DNA from: JANQQN01 sp964519665
GTDB lineage: Bacteria; Myxococcota; Kuafuiibacteriia; Kuafuiibacteriales; Kuafuiibacteriaceae
Direction: 5' to 3'
Assembly (NCBI GenBank): GCA_964519665.1
Contig: CAZFIV010000014.1
Span: forward strand, 42,400 to 106,399
Length of the DNA stretch: 64,000 nucleotides
Part shown: positions 28,060 to 38,119 of the stretch, piece by piece
Numbering within the stretch: position 1 is the stretch's first letter
Layout of the letters: every line of letters starts with the position of its first letter
The notes under the pieces: model-generated
The model's input: the letters and a program-made list of their open reading frames with translations, nothing else
Told to the model about the DNA's origin: nothing
Database searches by the model: none
Translations under genes and position numbers: made by a program

Positions 28060-28695
28060 ATGTTATTGCACTTGGTTCGTCACGGACTCTCAGAATGGAA
28101 CGTGGAGGGACGCGTTCAGGGGCACCTCAACAGCGATCTCACCGAGGTGGGCCGTCAGCAAGCCATCGCGACCGGGCTGGCCCTGGCGCAACGCTCCATC
28201 TCGGCCCTATACGCGAGCGACCTCGATCGCGCTCGACAGACCGCTGAGCACATCTCGCAGGCGACCGGCCTCGAGGTCCGACTCGACCCCCGGATCCGGG
28301 AGGCCAGCTTGGGCATCTTTGAGGGGCTGACCTGGCCCGAGATCGAAACCCGATACCCGGACGAGTCTCGCGCGTTGAAGGACAGCGGCGGTTACGACTA
28401 CACGGTCCCCGGGGCCGAGAGCCGCGCCCAGACGCTGGAACGGGCGTTGGCGGCCTTCTCGGAGATCGCGTTACGGCACCCCGAACAGCAGGTGGTCGCG
28501 GTGACTCACGGCGGCCTGATGTCCGCGTTCCTTCGGTACGTCCTGTCGATCCCACCGAACACCCGTCCCGCGTTCAAGACGGCCAACGGCAGCATCAGCA
28601 CCTTCGAACCGACAACCAACGGTTGGCGGTTACTCACATGGGGAGCCGTCGATCACCTGGCCCCATCCGGACCCGTGGCAACGCCGACCGCATGA
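28060..28695 (+). CDS. Histidine phosphatase superfamily protein
   Basis: 211 residues. The catalytic motif is at the N-terminus (LLHLVRHGLSEWN, His8), followed by the phosphate pocket Arg in YASDLDRARQTAE, the acid/base region EASLGIFEGLTWPEI, and the second His in VVAVTHGGLMSAFLR. This is the branch that includes cofactor-dependent phosphoglycerate mutase relatives, CobC alpha-ribazole phosphatase and broad phosphatases. Substrate cannot be read from sequence. A separate cofactor-independent phosphoglycerate mutase lies at 33.4-35.0 kb, so a glycolytic role is less likely. Confidence 0.87.
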   Translation: MLLHLVRHGLSEWNVEGRVQGHLNSDLTEVGRQQAIATGLALAQRSISALYASDLDRARQTAEHISQATGLEVRLDPRIREASLGIFEGLTWPEIETRYPDESRALKDSGGYDYTVPGAESRAQTLERALAAFSEIALRHPEQQVVAVTHGGLMSAFLRYVLSIPPNTRPAFKTANGSISTFEPTTNGWRLLTWGAVDHLAPSGPVATPTA

Positions 28696-28955
28696 CGTCC
28701 TGCGCAGCCAGCGCAAGACACCGGTATCGTCTCGATAGTGATCCGAAATTCCGCCGCCCGGGTACTCACCACACCCGCCGAACATGTGTGCGGGGCCACT
28801 TAACGCTGCCCGCCCGGGCGCCGGCAGGGCTCATGAGATGCGATGGAAGTCTTCTCGCGGAAGACCTGTTGTATAGTCCAATCGCGGTGAAGATCAGGCG
28901 CAGCCATCCCCACCCCATGATGCCCGTGATGCGACGACGGTGCCTTCCCCCTCCG

Positions 28956-29792
28956 ATGTCTCCTGACGAGCGGATCATCGCCGAACACCGCCTTCGAGAG
29001 CGGAAATGGAGAGGCCACATACATGCCTACCTCGCCGTCAACGGGGGCCTGCTTATGATGAATGGCTTGACCACCATCCTCTCCGGCGTCTTCGCTCCGT
29101 GGTCGTTGTTCGGTCTGTTCGGCTGGGGCATCGGATTGACCATCCACACTTTGAATCACCGACTCTGGGTTCAGCAAAACAGAACGCGCGTGCTCGCCGC
29201 GGAGGCGGCGCTGGGCATCGGCCGTGATGAACTTCATGCGCCCCTCACGCGAGGGATCGCCGCCCCGGTAAGCGCCGATGACCCGTGGCCGGCGCTGTTG
29301 GCCTCATGCAAGGAAGCCGTCGACCGCACTCAGAAGATTCTCGCCGAGGTCCATCCGGCCGCCATCAACGCCCAGACCGACCTGACAGAGGGCCTCGCTT
29401 CGGTTCGAAAGCTGGGCGCAGCCTCTGAACGCATCACGTCGGTGCTCGCTACGCTGGCGCCGGACGGGTCATCAGGGCTCGACCAACAGATCGAAGCGCT
29501 TGACTGCACGATCTCCGAGATCGAAGACGAAGGCCTCAAAGAAACGCATCTCGCCAACCGAGCGCTCCTGGTGGCCCGGAGGGCCAAGATCGACGCCCTG
29601 CGCAAGGACCGAGACCGAATGCTGGCCAAGGCGCAGGGCTTCTTGCTTACAGTCGAGAATCTTCATCTCGATGCGGCCAGATTGACCGACGCGGAATCGG
29701 CGGAAGCGTTGTCGGCGCCGATCGGCCGCCTTACGGAAGAGGTAGAGATCCTCAGTCGGGTCGACCAGGAGCTGAAGCAGCTGGCCGGTTAA
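28956..29792 (+). CDS. 2TM-domain protein with coiled-coil tail
   Basis: About 278 residues from the ATG at 28956. Earlier in-frame ATGs at 28917 and 28929 are possible; no ribosome site separates them. The N-terminal domain (RLRERKWRGHIHAYLAVNGG, then a second hydrophobic segment FGLFGWGIGLTIHTL) is the 2TM domain, a pair of membrane helices. The rest is cytoplasmic and strongly helical, with heptad-like runs such as LRKDRDRMLAKAQGFL. The same 2TM domain appears in the histidine kinase at 36.9 kb. Function unknown; a membrane-tethered dimer is likely. Confidence 0.7.
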   Translation: MSPDERIIAEHRLRERKWRGHIHAYLAVNGGLLMMNGLTTILSGVFAPWSLFGLFGWGIGLTIHTLNHRLWVQQNRTRVLAAEAALGIGRDELHAPLTRGIAAPVSADDPWPALLASCKEAVDRTQKILAEVHPAAINAQTDLTEGLASVRKLGAASERITSVLATLAPDGSSGLDQQIEALDCTISEIEDEGLKETHLANRALLVARRAKIDALRKDRDRMLAKAQGFLLTVENLHLDAARLTDAESAEALSAPIGRLTEEVEILSRVDQELKQLAG

Positions 29793-29807
29793 AACATCGG
29801 TCAACCC

Positions 29808-31358
29808 TTACGACGCCGCACGCCCTCGAGCCTGACTCCGTCGCAGCCCGAGCTCGACGGCGAGCCGTTCAGCCAGTTTCACCCCGCCGATGGCTGTGGC
29901 CAAGGTGGACTGCCCCGGAAAGACCGTATCGCCCACGAGATGAAGGCCCGGAAGCACTGGCGGCGGAATCAGGTCCCGGTAGTGCGCGAGGCCAGCCCGG
30001 CGGGGAATGCCCCCTACGTATCCCGCGAAACGACCGGTGAATCGAGCGAACGTCCTCGGAGATGCTGTCAACTCATGAACGACCCGCTCATCCCATTCTG
30101 GCGCCAACCGGTGAATCCCGAGACGCATTCGCGCCTGGATTTCCGCTACCAACATCGCCTGGCCGGTCGAGTCGAGGTTTCGTAGCTCCGTCAGAGGAAC
30201 GTGGGTAGACACGGTCATCGTTCGCAAGTCTTCTGGAGCGCGCCCCTCATCCGTGCCGCTGATCGAGCAAAAAAGGTGGTTCCCCTCGATGAAGGGCCGA
30301 TCGGGGTCGAGGACGAGTTCGAGGTGGTGCGGCCCGGACTCGACGCCGGGCCCGGCGCGAATCACGCGATAGAGCATGACGGCGCCCCATCCATCCTCGA
30401 CCTGAGCCTCCAGACGATCGAGGAACCCGTTTTTCTCACTAAGGCCGGTGAGACGACGGACGTCTTGCGGAAGGAGGTTGGCAACCACTTTTCGCACCCG
30501 ACAGATGCCGCGCCGAGTCGTCACTGCCCAGTGGTCGTCCTCGCGGTCCAGCCGTTGCACCCGACATGCGAGCTCAGCGTGGCCCCCGAGCCCTTCAAAG
30601 GCCCGAAGGAGTCCCCAGGCCAGCTCACCGATACCTCCGCGCACGTGGCCGGTGCCCCGAAAGTAGTAGTCCATCGTCGCCAGCGCGAACGGCGCCTCGG
30701 CCTCGGCGGCACTGCACTGAACAGTGATCTGGCTGAGCGCGTCCAAATAGACCCGCAGAGGTCGAAAGTCCTCGAGCCCGTGCCTCCGCAGAACGTCGAC
30801 CAAAGGCCGTCCGATGGTGCGCAACAGGGGCAAATAGCGGGGCACCCTGGCCGCGTGGCGGAGGAGCTCCATCGGCCCGAAGGGCGGTAGGAGCTCGGGC
30901 GACTCCATGACCGACCATAACGCGTCCGCAACCCGGGCCTGCTCCGAGAAGAACGCTCGTAAGCCATCGATGGGCGCACCTCGAATCTCGTAGAACTGTC
31001 GCTCCAGCGCCGCCCGGTCGGAGCGCGCAAACACCCTGAGCCGCGGGGCGCGCAGCTCGACGAGGGGATCCAAAAAGTCGACCTCGACCGGAACCTGATG
31101 CGCTTCGATCCAGTCGTGGAACAGCTGGCCAGGCCCGAAACCCGAAAACAGGGTCGCCCCCGACTCGAACTGATAGCCGTCGCGTTTAAATGTCGAAGCG
31201 CAGCCCCCAGGATAGTTTAGGGCTTCCAGGAGCAGGACCCGAGCCCCTCTCTCCGCGAGGCTCAGGGCGGCCCCCAAGCCACCAAAACCCGCCCCCACCA
31301 CCGCCACGTCATAATCGAGGACCCGCACTGCCCTGGTCTTTAGTGGGCTTTGCGGCAA
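29808..31358 (-). CDS. CrtI-type FAD-dependent oxidoreductase (phytoene desaturase/isomerase-like)
   Basis: 516 residues. The dinucleotide fold VAVVGAGFGGLGAAL is at about 18, with LLLEALNYPGGCASTF directly after, and the C-terminal FAD signature LHLVGDTVFPGQSTLATAIGG at about 480. The layout fits carotenoid desaturases, CrtISO-type isomerases and prenyl-chain saturases; which one cannot be decided. No carotenoid biosynthesis genes are adjacent. It is convergent with the 2TM gene, 15 bases between stops. Confidence 0.85.
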   Translation of the reverse strand: MPQSPLKTRAVRVLDYDVAVVGAGFGGLGAALSLAERGARVLLLEALNYPGGCASTFKRDGYQFESGATLFSGFGPGQLFHDWIEAHQVPVEVDFLDPLVELRAPRLRVFARSDRAALERQFYEIRGAPIDGLRAFFSEQARVADALWSVMESPELLPPFGPMELLRHAARVPRYLPLLRTIGRPLVDVLRRHGLEDFRPLRVYLDALSQITVQCSAAEAEAPFALATMDYYFRGTGHVRGGIGELAWGLLRAFEGLGGHAELACRVQRLDREDDHWAVTTRRGICRVRKVVANLLPQDVRRLTGLSEKNGFLDRLEAQVEDGWGAVMLYRVIRAGPGVESGPHHLELVLDPDRPFIEGNHLFCSISGTDEGRAPEDLRTMTVSTHVPLTELRNLDSTGQAMLVAEIQARMRLGIHRLAPEWDERVVHELTASPRTFARFTGRFAGYVGGIPRRAGLAHYRDLIPPPVLPGLHLVGDTVFPGQSTLATAIGGVKLAERLAVELGLRRSQARGRAAS

Positions 31359-31401
31359 ATGCCAGGACTTGAGCGACCGGCGGTCGGGATGTCGAGACGG
31401 A

Positions 31402-33159
31402 TCAGGCCGCGCGGTCGGAGTCCTTCAAGTCGAGGAGCTCGGATGGAGACCCATCGTGGTCCAAGACCGGATTAATCGGACGACGTTCACGCTTCCTAGG
31501 GGTTCCATCCGCTTCGGCTCGGAAGCGGATCCCTCGAATGTCAGGCTGGATACCTCGGAACGGCGCGCCGGCCTCGAACTGTTGAATGGCCTCCTTGATG
31601 TCGAAATCGATGAATTCGGCCGGAGTGCCGTCAATGATGACTTCGGTATTGTCTGGGATGTCGCGGAGCACGGTGACCAGCGCCGGCTTGTGAATGAACG
31701 ACACGTCTTTGTTGAACTTGATCGCCACTCGGCCCGGTCGTCGCGCCACCGAGAACGCGGCGTTCGTCTTGTGTCGAAGCACGTAGATGATGCCGATGAT
31801 GAGACCGATGACGACGCCCTTGAGCAGGTCGGTCAGAATGATGGCGACGATGGTCACCATGAACGGAACGAACTGATCGGGCCCGTATCTGAACATGGTT
31901 CGAAGCAAGCGGGGCCGCGCCAACTTGTAACCGACCTGCAGCAAGATGGCCGCGAGACACGCGAGCGGAATCAACGTCAGCAGCTGAGTAAGGAACACCA
32001 TCGCGAGAAGAAGGAAGACTCCGTGGTAGATGGCGGCCATCCGGGTGCGGCCACCCGAGCTCACGTTGGCACTCGACCGAACGATCACCGAAGTGACCGG
32101 CAAGCCGCCGATCAAGCCGCTCACCGTGTTGCCGATACCTTGCGCCACCAGCTCGCGGCTGGTCGGCGTGCGGCGACGGAAGGGGTCGAGTCGATCCACG
32201 GCTTCCACGCACAGGAGGGTCTCGATAGAAGCGACGAGAGCGATGGTGACCGCGAGCTCGAAGATGTAGCTGCGTCCGATAAAAGACCATTCGGGAGTGG
32301 GCAAGGAGCCGAAGAAAGTCCCGCCTTCCGAAAGGCCGAGGTCGACCAAGTGCGTCGTGTCGAGGTACAGGTCGGGTGCGAACTGCCTGAACGACTGGTT
32401 GAGGACGACACCGAGAACCACCACGACCAGCGCCGACGGTAGAAAGGTGACGTTCTTTAGAGGCGTCCTTTCCCAGCCGAAGAGAATCACCAACGAGACC
32501 GCACTGATGATCACCGCGCCCCACTGGAGCCGGAATAGGGCATGCCAAAACAAGGTGAACGTGTTCTCGGCCTCGTTGGCATCGAACGCCACGGAGGCAA
32601 AGTTGGCCGCGTCGTATCCGACTGCGTGCGGGATCTGCTTGAGGATCAGAATGATGCCGATGGCCGCCAGCATCCCTTTGATCACTGACGACGGGACCAG
32701 CTCACCGAGTCCCCCGGCCCGGGCCGCGCCCAACCCGATCTGCATCAAACCCGCGAGCACCGTCGCGACCAGAAATCCGCCGAACGCGTACTTTAAGAAC
32801 TCACCATCGGCCGCCGCTTTGGCGAGCAACTCTTCGTTTCCCGCCCACTCGGGATGACCGATGAGCGCAGGGGACGCCTTCGCCATTTCAGCGAGCCGGT
32901 CGATGCCGAGCACAACCACCGCGGTAAGACCGGCCGCCGGACCGCTGACGCTCAATGCTGACCGGCTGAACAAGGGAATGACGATGCCGCCGACGATCCC
33001 CGCGATGATGCCCGACGACAGGGGCGCCTTGGACGCTAAGGCGATGCCCAGACACAGCGGCAGCGCCACCAGGAACACGACCAAACCAGCCGGGAGGTCG
33101 TACTGCGTATTCGCGAGGAGGCCTAGGTTTGTCCGTTTGGATGCACTCGTGATCAGCAT
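31402..33159 (-). CDS. SulP/SLC26 anion transporter with STAS domain
   Basis: 585 residues. The membrane domain has the SulP start QYDLPAGLVVFLVALPLCLGI, the conserved SGPAAGLTAVVV, repeated glycine-rich helices and GLPVTSVIVRSSANVSSGG. A C-terminal cytoplasmic STAS-like domain follows (about 470-540, VTVLRDIPDNTEVIIDG). This branch of SulP is often annotated as sulfate permease and includes bicarbonate transporters; the substrate is unknown. A carbonic anhydrase lies far away at 58 kb, so no link is claimed. Confidence 0.88.
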   Translation of the reverse strand: MLITSASKRTNLGLLANTQYDLPAGLVVFLVALPLCLGIALASKAPLSSGIIAGIVGGIVIPLFSRSALSVSGPAAGLTAVVVLGIDRLAEMAKASPALIGHPEWAGNEELLAKAAADGEFLKYAFGGFLVATVLAGLMQIGLGAARAGGLGELVPSSVIKGMLAAIGIILILKQIPHAVGYDAANFASVAFDANEAENTFTLFWHALFRLQWGAVIISAVSLVILFGWERTPLKNVTFLPSALVVVVLGVVLNQSFRQFAPDLYLDTTHLVDLGLSEGGTFFGSLPTPEWSFIGRSYIFELAVTIALVASIETLLCVEAVDRLDPFRRRTPTSRELVAQGIGNTVSGLIGGLPVTSVIVRSSANVSSGGRTRMAAIYHGVFLLLAMVFLTQLLTLIPLACLAAILLQVGYKLARPRLLRTMFRYGPDQFVPFMVTIVAIILTDLLKGVVIGLIIGIIYVLRHKTNAAFSVARRPGRVAIKFNKDVSFIHKPALVTVLRDIPDNTEVIIDGTPAEFIDFDIKEAIQQFEAGAPFRGIQPDIRGIRFRAEADGTPRKRERRPINPVLDHDGSPSELLDLKDSDRAA

Positions 33160-33359
33160 AAGGAATACCTGTGGTGACAGGCCACGACGCTTCGCTCGGC
33201 GATACCTGGATGCCGAGCCAAGCGTGCTGGCTTGGCACGTCTATCGGGCCCGGGCGCGCGAGACCTCGTCCTCATCCTATATCGGAAGGTCCCCTAATGG
33301 AGCAACGACGTACCCGGCCTTACGAGATGTTGAGGGCATCCATGTAGCAGGTGGGAGGA

Positions 33360-35003
33360 TCAGGCCAGCAGACTGGGCTCGAAATCCAGCGGGGGTGTGT
33401 AGCCCAACAGCTCGAGGCATGTTGCCGGCAGATTGGCTATGCCTGCGTCCGCCAAATCCGGTCTGAGCGTCAGCCCCTCGCCCACCACGAACAGGGGCAC
33501 CGGATTCAAAGTATGGCTCGTCTTGGGCTGCAGGCTGCCATCGGACTTCTGCTGGTAGGCCTGTCTCTTGGCGTCCCACATGAACATTTCGTCAGCGTTA
33601 CCGTGATCGGCGGTGATCAGAACGACGCCGTTGGCTTTCTGCACCGCGGCAACCAATCGGGCGAGCATGAGGTCCACCGTCTGCACGCCGATGATCGTCG
33701 CCTCCAGCTCACCGGTGTGACCGACCATGTCTCCGTTGGCGTAGTTGATTCGCATGAAACGAAACTGGCCGCTGGCAATGGCGTCGATCGTCGCTTCGGT
33801 GATCTCGTAGGCTTTCATCCACGGACGCCACTCGAACGCCCCGAGATCGGACGGAACCTCGACATACTTCTCGAGCTTCTCGTCGAACATTCCGCTTCGG
33901 TTGCCATTCCAGAAGTAGGTGACGTGGCCAAACTTCTGTGTCTCTGAGCAGGCGAACTGGGTGACCCCGTTTCTCGCCAGATATTCGCCCAGGGTTCGGT
34001 CGATCGCCGGCGGGTCGACCAAGAACTCATTGGGAATCTTCTCGTCACCGTCGTACTGCATCATGCCCGCATAGAAGACATCGGGTCGCTGCCCGCGGTC
34101 GAAGGGGCGAAAGTCATCCTGCTCGAAAGCTTTGCTGATCTCGATGGCTCGGTCGCCGCGGAAGTTGAAGAACACGACCGCATCGCCGTCACGGATCGGG
34201 CCCACCGGACCTTCGGCGTCACCGATAACGAACGGCGGCAAATTCTGGTCGGTAACCCCCGGCGTCTCGGCCCTCAGGGTTTCGATCGCTTCGCGACACG
34301 ACGAGAACCGCCGCCCCTCTCCGTGAACGTGCGTCTTCCAACCCCGCTCGACCATGCTCCAGTCGGCTTCGTACCGGTCCATGGTGATCACCATCCGACC
34401 GCCGCCGGACGCGATTCGATAACGTCGCCCTTCGGTACCTTCGAACCGGTCGAGGAAAGCGGTGAGATCGTCGACGTAGGTCAGCGCCGACGTCTCCCCG
34501 ACATCCCGGCCATCGAGGAGCGCATGAACGAAGATCGATTGGACGCCACGTTGATGGGCGTTGCTGATCATCGCCTTCAAGTGCTCGATGTGGCTGTGGA
34601 CGTTGCCGTCCGACAACAGCCCGATGAAGTGGAGCGCTGCCGTACGCTCAACGACTCGCTCGACGAGCGACGTCCACGTCGTGCCCCGAAAGATCCGTTC
34701 GTCAGCGATCGCTTCGTTCACCAGACGGGCGCCCTGAGCGAAAATTCGGCCTGCTCCAAGGGCGTTATGCCCCACCTCGCTGTTGCCCATGTCGTCGTCG
34801 CTCGGCAACCCCACCGCCGTACCGTGCGCCCGAAGGACGCGGTAAGGATATCGGTCCCGCAGCCGGTCGAGGGTGGGCGTTCTCGCGAGGTGGACCGCGT
34901 TGCCCTCATCGGCGCGGCCTACGCCGACGCCGTCCATGACCACGACTACGACCGGTCCGGGGCGCCGCCCCACGCGTTCGGATGACCTCAGCTCAAAACT
35001 CAT
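33360..35003 (-). CDS. gpmI: 2,3-bisphosphoglycerate-independent phosphoglycerate mutase
   Basis: 547 residues from the ATG at 35003, which has AAGG 8 bases upstream and gives the usual family length. It interconverts 3- and 2-phosphoglycerate in glycolysis using two manganese ions. Seen: the metal Asp in VVVMDGVGVG, the nucleophile Ser in DDDMGNSEVGHNALG, FVHALLDGRDV, YFNFRGDRAIEIS-type segment, TYFWNG, and the second metal site ITADHGNADEM. The frame stays open upstream for 118 more codons, but that part has no family match and overlaps the region before the glutamate dehydrogenase gene. Confidence 0.93.
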   Translation of the reverse strand: MSFELRSSERVGRRPGPVVVVVMDGVGVGRADEGNAVHLARTPTLDRLRDRYPYRVLRAHGTAVGLPSDDDMGNSEVGHNALGAGRIFAQGARLVNEAIADERIFRGTTWTSLVERVVERTAALHFIGLLSDGNVHSHIEHLKAMISNAHQRGVQSIFVHALLDGRDVGETSALTYVDDLTAFLDRFEGTEGRRYRIASGGGRMVITMDRYEADWSMVERGWKTHVHGEGRRFSSCREAIETLRAETPGVTDQNLPPFVIGDAEGPVGPIRDGDAVVFFNFRGDRAIEISKAFEQDDFRPFDRGQRPDVFYAGMMQYDGDEKIPNEFLVDPPAIDRTLGEYLARNGVTQFACSETQKFGHVTYFWNGNRSGMFDEKLEKYVEVPSDLGAFEWRPWMKAYEITEATIDAIASGQFRFMRINYANGDMVGHTGELEATIIGVQTVDLMLARLVAAVQKANGVVLITADHGNADEMFMWDAKRQAYQQKSDGSLQPKTSHTLNPVPLFVVGEGLTLRPDLADAGIANLPATCLELLGYTPPLDFEPSLLA

Positions 35004-35171
35004 GCGATGACCTTGGAACGTCTCGTCTTCGAAGTCGAGCTGACACATCTTGGACGTCCGATTTTCGGCGACGAAACGGCGCGAAGGCAGTGAGGAAACG
35101 TCTGTGACAGCTTTGGAAAACTGCTTTCTCAGCGCTCGACAGCCGCGAATCTCCCATTCGATACGTGTTGC

Positions 35172-36695
35172 ATGCTCACCAGCTCCGAAGGGGTGGGCCG
35201 CTACTCCGAGGCGATGGAGCTCTTTCACCACGCCGCAGACCTGGTTGACTTGGACGCCAGGGTTCGACTCGAGCTCGAAGAGCCCGATTACGAACACACG
35301 TTCCATATCACCACCCCTCTGCAGGACCGGCTGCTGCCCGTCTCGGCTGCGCGCCACGATAAGTACGCTGCGCTGCTTCCTTCACGGATCCCCATGCAAG
35401 CGCTGACACCCTTGCCCGACGGTGCGTACATCGTGCCGGTGGGGCTGCTGCGTCGAGGTGAGATCCATCTGCAGGACGGGGTTGTTCGACTCGAAGACAA
35501 CCGCCTGTTTCGGCTCGAACCCGGCGGACCGGTGCGCTTTCGCGCGCATCGAGTTCAGCACAACCAAGCGCGAGGTCCCTACAAAGGTGGTGCCCGCTAT
35601 CACCAGCACGCTACCCTCGACAACGCGAAGAGTCTCGCCGCGGCCATGACCTGGAAGACCGCGATCACCGAGGTTCCCTTCGGCGGCGCCCAGGGCGGGG
35701 TCGAGATCGACCCGCGGCGGCACAGCCGCGAAGAGTTGATGGCGGTCAGCTTGCGCTATATGTACAAGCTCAAACCGCTGGTCGGCCCCGACCGCGACAT
35801 CATCGGCCCCGACGTCGGCACCGACCCGGAGGTCATGGCGTGGCTGCTCCGCCAATTTACCGATGGCGAGCACGAGCCTCACGCGATGCGAGGGGTGGTC
35901 ACCGGCAAATCGGAAGACATCGGCGGCACCTCCGCCCATCGCCTCGCGGTGGGGTGGAGCGTTGCAAGTTGCGTTGAAGAGTGGTTTCAGGCCCGAGGCC
36001 GGATGCTGCAGGGGGCCCGATTGACCGTGCAAGGCTTCGGACACGTCGGCCGCGCGGTCGCCTCCGAGCTCACTCGGCGCGGAGCCAAGCTGGTCGCCGT
36101 GCTGGATGGCGCCGGAGCCATCATCGATGACGAGGGCATCGATATCGCCGAACTCGTCGCGTATACCGACCGCCTCAGCATTTATCCCAGGCAGTCGGTG
36201 AGCGGCTATCCACACGCGCAAAAGCTCTCGCTCGAAGACTTCTGGGACGTCGAGACCGACATCTTCGTTCCCGCCGCCCTCGGCGCCACCATCGATGGCG
36301 CTCGAGCCGAACGGGTCAAGGCCGCGCTGGTCGCCGAAGGCGCCAACAGTCCGTGCACGCCCGATGCCGACGAGGTCTTCGAAGCGAAGGACATCGGCAT
36401 GATCCCCGACATCGTGGCGAACGCTGGCAGCGTCTTGTCTGCGTATTTCGAGTGGCTTCAGAACAAGCGGGTGGAGCGCTGGAGCCGGACGGACATGAAA
36501 GCGCGCATCGAGCGAACCGTTCGGTACAACTATCGCCTCGTACGCGACATCGCGGATGACCGGCGCCGGGTGGCGCCCGACTACGATTCAGGACGATATC
36601 TCGTGGGCCAGAAGATGTCGGCGCGGCTGGCCGCGATGGTCCTCGCCCTTAAGCGAATCGAAGCGCACTATCAGATGGAAGGGTTCTCCCGGTAA
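35172..36695 (+). CDS. Glutamate dehydrogenase family protein with substituted catalytic Lys
   Basis: 507 residues, about 80 longer than usual because of an N-terminal extension (residues 35-125). The dehydrogenase core is clear: GPYKGGARYH (Lys138), TWKTAITEVPFGG (Lys162), PDVGTDPEVMAWL, the NAD loop VQGFGHVGRAVASEL, EGANSPCTPDAD and the C-terminal NAGSVLSAYFEW. The loop normally reading GGAKGG, with the catalytic Lys, reads GGAQGG here (Gln174, codon CAG). Without that Lys normal oxidative deamination is not expected, so it may be a regulatory subunit, as non-catalytic paralogues in some bacteria are, or have another activity. It is divergent from gpmI. Confidence 0.85.
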   Translation: MLTSSEGVGRYSEAMELFHHAADLVDLDARVRLELEEPDYEHTFHITTPLQDRLLPVSAARHDKYAALLPSRIPMQALTPLPDGAYIVPVGLLRRGEIHLQDGVVRLEDNRLFRLEPGGPVRFRAHRVQHNQARGPYKGGARYHQHATLDNAKSLAAAMTWKTAITEVPFGGAQGGVEIDPRRHSREELMAVSLRYMYKLKPLVGPDRDIIGPDVGTDPEVMAWLLRQFTDGEHEPHAMRGVVTGKSEDIGGTSAHRLAVGWSVASCVEEWFQARGRMLQGARLTVQGFGHVGRAVASELTRRGAKLVAVLDGAGAIIDDEGIDIAELVAYTDRLSIYPRQSVSGYPHAQKLSLEDFWDVETDIFVPAALGATIDGARAERVKAALVAEGANSPCTPDADEVFEAKDIGMIPDIVANAGSVLSAYFEWLQNKRVERWSRTDMKARIERTVRYNYRLVRDIADDRRRVAPDYDSGRYLVGQKMSARLAAMVLALKRIEAHYQMEGFSR

Positions 36696-36904
36696 CCCCA
36701 CACCGTCTGATCGCGGTCCTCACGAGCCCTGCATGCAGCAGCGCGGCTGCACCTCTTACCCTTGGCCACCGCAGTAAACGACCTGCATTTGGCCCCCATA
36801 TATCCGTGATGACTGAGCCATGGCGTTGGCACGACCCGTGCTGAAATCGGTCGCATGTCGGCCGATGCCCCGCTACCGCCCACGGTTCCCACCGGAACAT
36901 CCGG

Positions 36905-38119
36905 ATGGCCCCCCGCCGCAATCGAACGCAAAACCCCATGGCCCGTCTGCCCCGCCCAACGATGAGGAGTCCGGATGATCAGGGGAACCAGTTCGGCCAA
37001 GCCAGGCGGGTGCCGGCTTGGCATCCAGCTATGACGCCCATGCCAAACTATGCGATGGAAACTCCTAGACCGATGCACACGCAACAGTGGGCCGCCCAAC
37101 AACGCGCACATCGCCAACGGGGGCGCTACACACGAGCTCCCGAACGTTTGCTGACGCCGCAGGAGCAGGCCATGGAAGAGGCCGAACGGGCCGCTCAGAA
37201 GCGGGTGAGCTTCTTCGGTCACACGATCGTCTATGTGATGACGATCCTCTTTTTCGTCGTTGCGAGCGGAAACGTCGGGGTCGCCCTGATCATCGCCACC
37301 ATGTGGGGGATCTTCCTAGCCCGGCAAGGATACTTCGCGATCATCGCGCCCGATCTGCGGCGGCGATACCTCGAGGAAGAGATGCAACTTCGACTGCCGC
37401 AACAGGTGTTGCAGGAGCGCCAGATCGCCGAAGGCGAGCACGCGCGCTCGCTCGAACGGCTGTCCGCGGGCATCGCTCATGAGATCCGCAACCCGATCAC
37501 CGCCGCGAAGTCGTTGGTGCAGCAGATCGGCGAGGATCCCAGTGACCCCGAAAACGCGCAGTACGCCCGGATCGCCATCGACGAGCTCGACCGGGTCGAG
37601 CGCTCGATCGCCCACCTGCTACGGTACGCGAAGGAAGAGCCGGTCGAGACGGAGTCCACATCGCTGTCCGACGTCATCGAATCCGCCCTCGAGACGTTCC
37701 GCGACCGGTTCGAACGGCAGACCGTGCGGGTCGACCAACAGATCACCGGCGACACGCGGCTTAACGGCGACGCCGACAAACTTCGGCGGGTGGTCATCAA
37801 CCTGGTGAGCAACGCGCTCGACGCCATGGAGGAGACTCCGGACGCCGTGCTCACCATCGAGGCCGGGCAGAATCTCGCCGGCACCGAGGTGTGGTTCCAG
37901 GTTCGGGACAACGGCATGGGCATGAGCCGAGAGAAGGTCGGGCAAATATTTCAGCCCTTTCACACGTCCAAGGCCCACGGCACAGGCCTCGGCCTCGCGA
38001 TCACGCGGAAATTGGTCGAGAGCCACCGCGGTCGTATCGAGGTGCATTCCCAAGAAGCGGTCGGCACGACGTTCATCGTCACGCTGCCTCGCGTTCGGAA
38101 ACCGGGAGTCAACGCATGA
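36905..38119 (+). CDS. Sensor histidine kinase with 2TM domain
   Basis: 404 residues. A disordered basic N-terminus of about 90 residues is followed by the 2TM domain (FFGHTIVYVMTILFFVV and GVALIIATMWGIFLA). Next come the dimerisation helix with phospho-acceptor His192 in IAHEIRNPIT, and the ATPase domain with N-box VINLVSNALDAM, G1 VRDNGMGMS and G2 GTGLGLAITRKLVE. There is no periplasmic sensor domain, so it senses a membrane or cytoplasmic cue. The start is uncertain: ATGs at 36941 and 37031 are alternatives, since the first 60 residues are poorly constrained. It overlaps the response regulator by ATGA, so the pair is cognate. Confidence 0.9.
   Translation: MAPRRNRTQNPMARLPRPTMRSPDDQGNQFGQARRVPAWHPAMTPMPNYAMETPRPMHTQQWAAQQRAHRQRGRYTRAPERLLTPQEQAMEEAERAAQKRVSFFGHTIVYVMTILFFVVASGNVGVALIIATMWGIFLARQGYFAIIAPDLRRRYLEEEMQLRLPQQVLQERQIAEGEHARSLERLSAGIAHEIRNPITAAKSLVQQIGEDPSDPENAQYARIAIDELDRVERSIAHLLRYAKEEPVETESTSLSDVIESALETFRDRFERQTVRVDQQITGDTRLNGDADKLRRVVINLVSNALDAMEETPDAVLTIEAGQNLAGTEVWFQVRDNGMGMSREKVGQIFQPFHTSKAHGTGLGLAITRKLVESHRGRIEVHSQEAVGTTFIVTLPRVRKPGVNA

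Noticed and set aside
35004..35357. 118-codon N-terminal extension of phosphoglycerate mutase
   Set aside because: Family members start where MSFELRSS begins, and a ribosome site supports that ATG.
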